A stretch of 5,888 nt of DNA from positions 1 through 5,888 of the forward strand of contig JAKEHF010000133.1 of assembly GCA_022615295.1 (NCBI GenBank). Direction: 5' to 3'. Below the pieces are notes generated by a model. It did not search any database. It was given only the letters and a program-made list of their open reading frames with translations, and had not been told where the DNA came from. The translations under genes were made by a program, and so were the position numbers. Each line of letters begins with the position of its first letter. Within the stretch, counting starts at the first letter, position 1. The DNA comes from Actinomycetota bacterium. GTDB lineage: Bacteria > Actinomycetota > Acidimicrobiia > Spongiisociales > ZC4RG35. This document shows positions 1 through 5,007 of this stretch, in pieces.

Positions 1-587
1 ACCAGGGTCTGGCGGGCCCTCGACCAGACGGCGGTGGTGTCCGCGGGGACCGTGGAGTAGAGCCACTTTGCAGTGACCGAGGTGGCGAGGAGGCGGTCCG
101 TAGCCTCGGGGAGAGTGGTGAAGGGGTCACGGGGAAACCCGGTGAAGGCCGACCCGGTGGTCTTGAGGAGGACCAGACCCTCCACCCCGGCCTGGGTCGA
201 GGTACGGTCGCCCCGGGTCACCCTGGCGAGACGTGACTCGCTACCCCCACCGAGGAAGCCGGTGGGGGTCACCCGTCGCCAGAGACGCTCTGCTATCGAC
301 ACCGTGGCCGTGGTCACCCCGGCCGATTCGAGGAAATGGCCACACAGCGTGGCGGCGAACCCCTCGAGGTCCCGACCCAGATGCCGATGGGCCAACCCGT
401 AGACGGTGTTCCTCATCGTGTCGGTGGGGAGGACCATGCTGTTGTCGCCGGCGATGTGGGCCTCGGTGACCTCCCCCTCGAGACGGACCGAGACGGTCAG
501 GTCGGAGAAGTCGTGGCTGGCCCCACCCCGATGCACCTTGGAGAGACGGATCGCGCTCTTGCCCCAGGTGTTGTCCGCTAGCGGCAA
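1..587 (-). CDS. Urate oxidase (uricase), cofactor-independent; C-terminus outside window
   Basis: Oxidises urate to 5-hydroxyisourate with O2, releasing H2O2; first step of the pathway encoded here. About 195 codons are visible of a family length near 300. Seen: GKSAIRL with Lys10, GDNSMVLPTDTMRNTVY (residues 47-63) with Thr55, HF at 84-85, LLKTTGSAFTGFPRDPFTTL (140-159) with Phe148, and DR at 164-165. These match the family's catalytic Lys-Thr pair and the urate-binding Phe and Arg, which lie 17 residues apart as in the Aspergillus enzyme. The catalytic His region lies beyond position 1. The start is taken as TTG at 587: it follows the HIUase stop by one base, has GAGGGAG five bases upstream, and gives the usual short N-terminus before GKS. 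The HxHxF-type stretch common after W103 is replaced by a Gly-rich segment (residues 110-118). Last visible gene of the operon. Family assignment is very secure; the start is likely. Confidence 0.95.
   Translation of the reverse strand, partial: MPLADNTWGKSAIRLSKVHRGGASHDFSDLTVSVRLEGEVTEAHIAGDNSMVLPTDTMRNTVYGLAHRHLGRDLEGFAATLCGHFLESAGVTTATVSIAERLWRRVTPTGFLGGGSESRLARVTRGDRTSTQAGVEGLVLLKTTGSAFTGFPRDPFTTLPEATDRLLATSVTAKWLYSTVPADTTAVWSRARQTL
243..269. repeat. Perfect 10-bp inverted repeat inside the uricase gene
   Basis: ACCCCCACCG at 243-252 and its exact reverse complement CGGTGGGGGT at 260-269 flank a 7-base loop. The transcript would form a strong G/C hairpin within the coding region (codons for about T107-G115). 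It lacks a following U tract, so it is not a standard intrinsic terminator. It falls at the Gly-rich segment that departs from the family consensus. Confidence 0.6.
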
Positions 588-588
588 C

Positions 589-903
589 TCAACTCCCTCG
601 ATACGTCGTGTACCCGTGGGGGCTGAGGAGGAGGGGGATGTGATAGTGCTCGCTCTCGCCGCCGACGTCGAAGACGACGGGGACATACGGGTAGAGGGCG
701 TTCCCATGATCCCCCGTCTGGAAACCGAGACGATGTCTCCCCACACCTATCTCGGGGAAGGAGGTGATCCTCCCATTGGCGTCGGTCACCGATTCGGCGA
801 GACGTTGCCAGCCGTCCTCAAGCCACACCGAGAGACGTACCACCATCCCCACCGCAGGTCTCCCCGTGGCCAGATCGAGGACGTGGGTGCTGACCGTGCT
901 CAC
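589..903 (-). CDS. 5-hydroxyisourate hydrolase (HIUase, transthyretin-like)
   Basis: Hydrolyses 5-hydroxyisourate, the unstable uricase product, to OHCU; normally a cytoplasmic homotetramer. Seen from the start chosen here (104 aa): STHVLDLATGRPA (residues 5-17) with His7, Arg45 in DANGRI, and HYHIPLLLSP (86-95). It ends in the diagnostic C-terminal tetrapeptide YRGS. The His, Arg and C-terminal YRGS are the active-site elements of the family, and the length is typical. I chose GTG at 903 rather than ATG at 918. GTG has AGGAG five bases upstream and makes a GTGA 4-base overlap with the preceding gene, whereas the ATG start would add five nonconserved residues and lacks a good ribosome site. 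Fourth step-coupled partner of the operon, directly before uricase, whose product it consumes. Confidence 0.95.
   Translation of the reverse strand: MSTVSTHVLDLATGRPAVGMVVRLSVWLEDGWQRLAESVTDANGRITSFPEIGVGRHRLGFQTGDHGNALYPYVPVVFDVGGESEHYHIPLLLSPHGYTTYRGS
593..599 (-). promoter_or_regulatory. Ribosome binding site for uricase
   Basis: GAGGGAG on the minus strand lies inside the last codons of the HIUase gene, five bases before the TTG taken as the uricase start. It decides that non-ATG start, since the first in-frame ATG is at residue 51, inside the conserved core. Confidence 0.6.
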
Positions 904-2327
904 GGAATCTCCTGACATGTCATGCGTTGCAGTCTGGTATCGGTGATCCGTCTCTGCTCCTCGGAGGCGTTGACGATCTCGACCTCCCGGGAATTCCCCA
1001 GACGAGAGCGGGCGATTTGGAGCATCTCCGCACCGGTCTTCCCTGTGGCGTAGACGATGTACATGAAGCCGAACCGCTCCTCGTATACGGCGTTCACCTC
1101 GGCCAGCTCGGCGTGGAGCACGGGGTCACCGCCCACCCCGGTCTGCTCCACCCTCGACATAGCCCCACCACCACGCTCCCCGATGCGGGGATGTCCGGCG
1201 AACGCCTCGAGCCAGTCCGTCTCGTCGAGACCGTCGAACGCCGATGCCGCCGTGGCCAGGAGACGATCGACATCGGGGTAGGGACGGCCGGCGACCATGG
1301 ATTCGACCCATCTCGTCGAGGCACATGCCGACCCCAGGACCGAGCGGGCCTCGTCTTCGTGGAGGGCGTTGAGAGAAGCGATGAGGACCCTCCCGGCGGC
1401 TCCGGCGTCGGCTTGGCCGATGGCCCTGAGGCGGGCCACACCGCCGTCGGGGTGTATGGAGAGACGGACATAAGAGGCATGGGCGGGAGGGTCGAGGGCG
1501 ATGACGTTGGCGGTGTCGGCCGCGATGGCTACTTCGCTTGCGACGAGGGACCACTCGTCGCCGTCGTCTGAGAGCTCAAGGGACACCCATCCCGGGGCGT
1601 TCCCCTTGAAATGGGTGGTGTCGACGATCACCGTCTCCACTGTCCCTGCCAGACCCAGCCTGAACACAGCCCAGTCGTGTCCCGGTCCCCGTCTTCGCCT
1701 GGTCTCCCAACCGTCCCACATTCCTGCCGTTGGTGTCGGCCGGAGGAGGTTGGCGGGCTGGGAGTAGTGGGTATCGGAGGCTTCGACGGCCACACCGCCG
1801 AGGGCGGCGGAGGCAAGGTCGACGGGGACCCCCGGGCACACCTGGTCCCGGCCAGGGAGAGGATCCCCCTCTACGCGAAGCCGCGCCACCCCACCGTCGG
1901 GGTAGATGTTGAGACGCAAATGTGTGACGCGGGGTGAGGCGGCGACCTCGGACACGATGACACTGTCCCCTGACAGGGCGGTGCGTCCGATGAGCTCCAC
2001 CCATGCCGCATCGGCGAGAGCGGCATCGTCGCCGACGCCACAACCCTCGAGGGAGAAGCTCTCCGGGAAGTTCCCGGTGAAGTAGGAGGTGTCGACGGTG
2101 ACCCTGCCCACCGTCCCCGGGAGACCGAGGGCGAGGACACACCAGTCCCAACCCGGGTCGCGGCGACGTCTCGTCTCCCACCCGTCCATCCACTTCCCCC
2201 GATCGGTGTACACCCCTTCTCTCCAAACCGGGTCCTCCACCTTGAGGAGATTGACCGCCTCTGCGAAGAACTCGTCGTTGCAGGCGACGACGCGCCCCCC
2301 GACAGCCGAGGAGAGGAGATCGATCAT
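900..2327 (-). CDS. Allantoicase fused to OHCU decarboxylase (bifunctional)
   Basis: 475 aa with two enzymes in one chain. Residues about 1-305 are an allantoicase (allantoate to ureidoglycolate and urea) built of the family's two homologous jelly-roll domains, roughly 8-154 and 170-304. Both carry DGWETRRRR (48-56 and 205-213) followed by DW, and both end in PDGGVARLR (143-151 and 293-301). Residues about 313-470 are an OHCU decarboxylase, which makes S-allantoin from OHCU. Its motifs are LNALHEDEAR, GHPRIGE with catalytic-type His379, SRVEQ (391-395), AEVNAVYEERFGFMYI (409-424), and RLGNSREVE (442-450) with the conserved Arg/Glu. A short Ala/Gly-rich linker (about 305-312) joins them. Each half has near-normal length, so both are probably active. 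ATG at 2327 overlaps the allantoinase stop as ATGA; the ribosome site is weak, suggesting translational coupling. The fused steps are not consecutive: allantoinase acts between them. Confidence 0.93.
   Translation of the reverse strand: MIDLLSSAVGGRVVACNDEFFAEAVNLLKVEDPVWREGVYTDRGKWMDGWETRRRRDPGWDWCVLALGLPGTVGRVTVDTSYFTGNFPESFSLEGCGVGDDAALADAAWVELIGRTALSGDSVIVSEVAASPRVTHLRLNIYPDGGVARLRVEGDPLPGRDQVCPGVPVDLASAALGGVAVEASDTHYSQPANLLRPTPTAGMWDGWETRRRRGPGHDWAVFRLGLAGTVETVIVDTTHFKGNAPGWVSLELSDDGDEWSLVASEVAIAADTANVIALDPPAHASYVRLSIHPDGGVARLRAIGQADAGAAGRVLIASLNALHEDEARSVLGSACASTRWVESMVAGRPYPDVDRLLATAASAFDGLDETDWLEAFAGHPRIGERGGGAMSRVEQTGVGGDPVLHAELAEVNAVYEERFGFMYIVYATGKTGAEMLQIARSRLGNSREVEIVNASEEQRRITDTRLQRMTCQEIP
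909..913 (-). promoter_or_regulatory. Ribosome binding site deciding the HIUase start
   Basis: AGGAG on the minus strand with a five-base spacer (ATTCC) to GTG at 903. It lies inside the end of the upstream fusion gene and supports GTG over the ATG at 918, which sits upstream of this site. Confidence 0.65.
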
Positions 2328-3613
2328 CTTCTGGACAGCATCCTGCCATGTCGCCCGGTCACGGCCCCCTCACCGTGGACCACGATCCCCCTCAAGAGGG
2401 TGGCCACCACCTCGCCACGGAGATGACGACCCTCGTAGGGGGTCAGCGGGTGCCGGTGTCTCAAGTCATCCGTTCTCACTTCCATGACGCCGTCCGGGTC
2501 CCAGACGACGAGATCGGCGTCCATGCCCACCGCGATCGACCCCTTGCGGTCGTCGAGACCTGCGAGGCGGGCCGGAGCGGTGGCCAGCCACTCGGTCAGC
2601 TCGAGGACACCGAAACCCCGGCTCCGCGCCCCGGTCCAGGTGATGGGGAGCCTCAGTTGGAGCGATGAGATCCCGCCCCATGCGGTGGCGAAGTCACCGG
2701 TGGTCTTCAACTCCGGCGGGGCCGGGGAGTGGTCCGAGACCACCATCGACAGCCAGCCAAGCCCCAACGCCTCCCAGAGGGACTCACCCTCGCGGCTGGC
2801 CCTGATCGGCGGGGCACACTTGAACTCGGTGGCCCCTTCGGGGACCTCCTCGGCGGCGAGTGTGAGATAGTGGGGACAGGTCTCACCACTCAACGACGAC
2901 GGCCCCTTCCCGATGGCCTCCGCCGCTTCACCGGAGGACACGTGGAGGACATGACTCCGGGCGCCGGTCGCCTCCGTCAGCTCGGCCACCATCCTCACCG
3001 CCGACACCTCGGAGTGGACGGGTCGGGACTCGAGATAGGAGCGATAGTCGGCGGTGTTCCCACTCACCTGTGCGACGGCCGCCGGATCCTCGGCATGGAC
3101 CAGGACCGGGATCCCTCGTGGAGCGGTGACACCCATCGCCGCTGCCAGCTGATCGGGCGTGACCAGTGGGAACTCGTCGACGCCGGAGTCCACCAGGAAA
3201 GCCTTGAACCCGCACACACCGGCTTCGATCATCGATACGAGCTGGTCGGTGGGGCCTATGAACCCTCCCCAGAAGCCCACGTCACAACCGATCTGGGGTG
3301 CGGCGACCTCTCGCTTTCGCTCCAAGGAGGCGACGGTCACGGTGGGCGGTATCGAATTGAGCGGCATGTCGACGATCGTGGTGCAGCCACCGGCCAGGGC
3401 AGCAACGGTCGCCGTCGCAAAACCCTCCCAATCGGTCCGGCCCGGCTCGTTTACGTGGACATGGGTGTCGACCAGACCCGGCATGATGACGAGCTCCCCA
3501 TAGTCGAGATCGGCCGTCCCGTCACCGATCTCGGTGATCACGCCGTCGGAGACCGTGATCGTTGCCGGGCGGACGACGCCGCCGGTGACCACACGTGTCG
3601 ACCTGATCCGCAT
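2324..3613 (-). CDS. Allantoinase, dinuclear-metal amidohydrolase
   Basis: 429 aa, opens the hydantoin ring of allantoin to give allantoate. Seen: PGLVDTHVHVNEPGR (residues 45-59) with metal ligands His51 and His53; GFKAFL with Lys137, the expected carboxylated bridging lysine; HAED with His173; LHVSS with His224; ETCPHY at 244-249, typical of allantoinases within the cyclic amidohydrolases; and SDHSP with Asp294. Length and motif spacing match the AllB type rather than dihydropyrimidinase or dihydroorotase, and the neighbouring urate genes agree. ATG at 3613 fits the family N-terminus. It has no good ribosome site, and a -10-like box lies only 10 bases upstream, so a leaderless or near-leaderless message is likely. 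First gene of the operon; its stop overlaps the next start by four bases. Confidence 0.95.
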   Translation of the reverse strand: MRIRSTRVVTGGVVRPATITVSDGVITEIGDGTADLDYGELVIMPGLVDTHVHVNEPGRTDWEGFATATVAALAGGCTTIVDMPLNSIPPTVTVASLERKREVAAPQIGCDVGFWGGFIGPTDQLVSMIEAGVCGFKAFLVDSGVDEFPLVTPDQLAAAMGVTAPRGIPVLVHAEDPAAVAQVSGNTADYRSYLESRPVHSEVSAVRMVAELTEATGARSHVLHVSSGEAAEAIGKGPSSLSGETCPHYLTLAAEEVPEGATEFKCAPPIRASREGESLWEALGLGWLSMVVSDHSPAPPELKTTGDFATAWGGISSLQLRLPITWTGARSRGFGVLELTEWLATAPARLAGLDDRKGSIAVGMDADLVVWDPDGVMEVRTDDLRHRHPLTPYEGRHLRGEVVATLLRGIVVHGEGAVTGRHGRMLSRR

Positions 3614-3622
3614 GCGGGCGGC

Positions 3623-3628
3623 AACCTA
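3623..3628 (-). promoter_or_regulatory. -10-like box for the ureide operon
   Basis: TAGGTT on the minus strand fits the actinobacterial TANNNT pattern. Its last base is 10 bases before the allantoinase ATG, which would place the start of transcription about 0-3 bases before the codon. No TTGACA-like -35 box is seen at the usual distance; the matching position is G/C-rich. Inference from position and consensus only. Confidence 0.4.
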
Positions 3629-3646
3629 GCCGGGTCGCGCCTCCAC

Positions 3647-3670
3647 CCCCGGCCGGTGAGGGGTCCGGGG
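3647..3670. promoter_or_regulatory. Possible operator: short inverted repeat between divergent promoters
   Basis: CCCCGG (3647-3652) and CCGGGG (3665-3670) are exact reverse complements 18 bases apart centre to centre. They lie between the two -10-like boxes and end one base before the aminotransferase box. The placement suits a repressor shared by both directions. Six-base G/C arms easily arise by chance in DNA this rich in G and C, so support is weak. Confidence 0.25.
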
Positions 3671-3671
3671 A

Positions 3672-3677
3672 TACACT
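3672..3677 (+). promoter_or_regulatory. -10 box for the aminotransferase, leaderless message predicted
   Basis: TACACT fits TANNNT, and its last T is seven bases before the A of the ATG at 3684, so transcription should begin at or next to the start codon. The 20 bases upstream contain no Shine-Dalgarno sequence at a useful distance, which agrees with a leaderless message as is common in actinobacteria. No -35 box is evident. Confidence 0.5.
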
Positions 3678-3683
3678 CGGTCC

Positions 3684-4967
3684 ATGGCCGACCTCGTAAG
3701 CCGCCACAACGACGTCATCGCCCCGGTCATCGCCTTCGACACCGACATCCGCGCCGTCGAGGCCCAGGGGATATGGGTCACAGATATCGAAGGAAGGCGC
3801 TGGGCGGACTTCGCCTGTGGCACCGCCGTGGCCAACCTCGGACACAATCACCCCACGGTGGTGGCGGCCGCCGGAGCCCAGCTGCAGAGGCTCGTCCACT
3901 CGGGATGCATCTTCAGGTACGACTCGATAGTCGAGGCCGCCGAGCGGCTGCGCAGGATCACACCAGACGGCATAGAGAAGTTCGCCTTCGCCAACTCGGG
4001 GGCCGAAGCCGTGGAGGCGGTCGTCAAGCTGGCGAGATACACCTCGGGCCGCCAGGGTGTGATCACCTTTCGGGGTGGGTTCCACGGACGGACCATGGGC
4101 TCGGTCGCCTACACCACCTCGAACGCCAGGTACCGCGACGGCTATCACCCGGTCCTCGGCTCGGTGTTCGTCTCCCCGTTCCCCCACGCCTATCGCTGGG
4201 GGATGAGCAACGATCAGGCCATCGACCACAGTCTCGGTGAGCTCCGCTCGATGTTCAAACATGTGGTCACGCCGAAGAACATCGCCTGCTTTCTCATTGA
4301 GCTCGTCCAGGGGGAGGGGGGTTACATCCCGGCGCCGTCCCGTTTCATCGACGAGCTGAGGGCTCTCGCCGACGAGCATGGCATCCTCCTCATCTACGAC
4401 GAGGTGCAGACCGGGTTCGGCCGGACCGCCGAGTGGTTCGCCTCCGTCCACTACCAGGCCAAACCCGACCTCATGGCCATGGGCAAGGGGATCGCCAACG
4501 GGCTCCCCCTATCTGCCTACGGGACCACCGCAGAGCGCATCGACTCATGGCCGGTCGGAGCCCATGGCACCACCTTCGGAGGCAACCCGGTGGCTACCGC
4601 CGCCGCCGCCGCCGTCATCGACGTCATGGAGGGGCTTCTCCCCCACGCCCGCGAGCTGTCCAGCCACGCCATGAGACGCTTCCACGAGCTCGCCGAGCGT
4701 CACCAGACGATCGGGGACGTGCGTGGTCTCGGGTTGATGATCGGTGTCGAGCTCGTCGAGGACCGCCACACCAGGACACCGGACGCCAAGGCCTTCAAGC
4801 ACGTCCAGCAGCACGTGCTCGACAGGGATCTCATCATCATCGACTGCGGGCCGGACGGGAACGTCCTCAGGTTCATCCCGGCGCTGGTGACCACGCATGA
4901 GGAGCTCGACTGGGCAATCGATCTCATCGACGACGGCCTGGGCAGTTGGGAGACGACGAAGGGCTGA
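3684..4967 (+). CDS. PLP-dependent class III aminotransferase, probably glyoxylate/omega-amino acid type
   Basis: 427 aa, complete fold-type I enzyme of the GabT/AGXT2 group. Seen: GTAVANLGHNHP (residues 46-57); NSGAEAVEAVVKLAR (104-118), the phosphate-binding loop; GGFHGRT (131-137); YDEVQTGFGRT (238-248) with Asp239 for the pyridine nitrogen and Gln242; MGKGIANGLPLSA (266-278) with Schiff-base Lys268; and HGTTFGGNP (294-302) with the phosphate Thr from the partner subunit. The usual EPVQGEGG reads ELVQGEGG (206-213), a Pro to Leu change. Family membership is certain, but the substrate is not readable. Divergent placement 70 bases from the ureide operon suggests removing glyoxylate formed from ureidoglycolate, for example an alanine:glyoxylate-like reaction. 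A 4-aminobutyrate or beta-alanine transaminase is the main alternative. It is not the class V ureidoglycine:glyoxylate enzyme. The ATG start follows a -10 box directly. Confidence 0.92.
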   Translation: MADLVSRHNDVIAPVIAFDTDIRAVEAQGIWVTDIEGRRWADFACGTAVANLGHNHPTVVAAAGAQLQRLVHSGCIFRYDSIVEAAERLRRITPDGIEKFAFANSGAEAVEAVVKLARYTSGRQGVITFRGGFHGRTMGSVAYTTSNARYRDGYHPVLGSVFVSPFPHAYRWGMSNDQAIDHSLGELRSMFKHVVTPKNIACFLIELVQGEGGYIPAPSRFIDELRALADEHGILLIYDEVQTGFGRTAEWFASVHYQAKPDLMAMGKGIANGLPLSAYGTTAERIDSWPVGAHGTTFGGNPVATAAAAAVIDVMEGLLPHARELSSHAMRRFHELAERHQTIGDVRGLGLMIGVELVEDRHTRTPDAKAFKHVQQHVLDRDLIIIDCGPDGNVLRFIPALVTTHEELDWAIDLIDDGLGSWETTKG

Positions 4968-5007
4968 GATCGGGAACCGGATTCGGCGGCACCACATCTA
5001 AACGGGC

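Noticed and set aside
73..581. Plus-strand open frames in the first 600 bases
   Set aside because: The minus strand here encodes uricase with many conserved residues, so these frames are shadows.
927..1571. 214-codon open frame on the plus strand
   Set aside because: Antisense to the allantoicase/decarboxylase fusion; its composition mirrors that gene's codons and it has no motifs of its own.
2729..4240. 503-codon open frame on the plus strand
   Set aside because: It runs antisense through allantoinase and then out of frame through the aminotransferase, both of which have full family motifs. Its translation is low-complexity Arg/Gly/His-rich, typical of shadow frames in high-GC DNA.
3522..4451. 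309-codon open frame on the minus strand
   Set aside because: Antisense to the well-supported aminotransferase and crossing the divergent promoter; it has no recognisable domain.
4597..4616. GCC trinucleotide run
   Set aside because: It encodes a short Ala stretch in a helix of the aminotransferase. This is ordinary in high-GC genes, with no sign of a regulatory or slippage role.
4968..5007. Possible terminator or promoter between aminotransferase and lipoprotein
   Set aside because: I found no stable stem with a T tract. The A/T patch TCTAAA near 4997-5002 does not fit TANNNT at the right distance, so neither can be supported.
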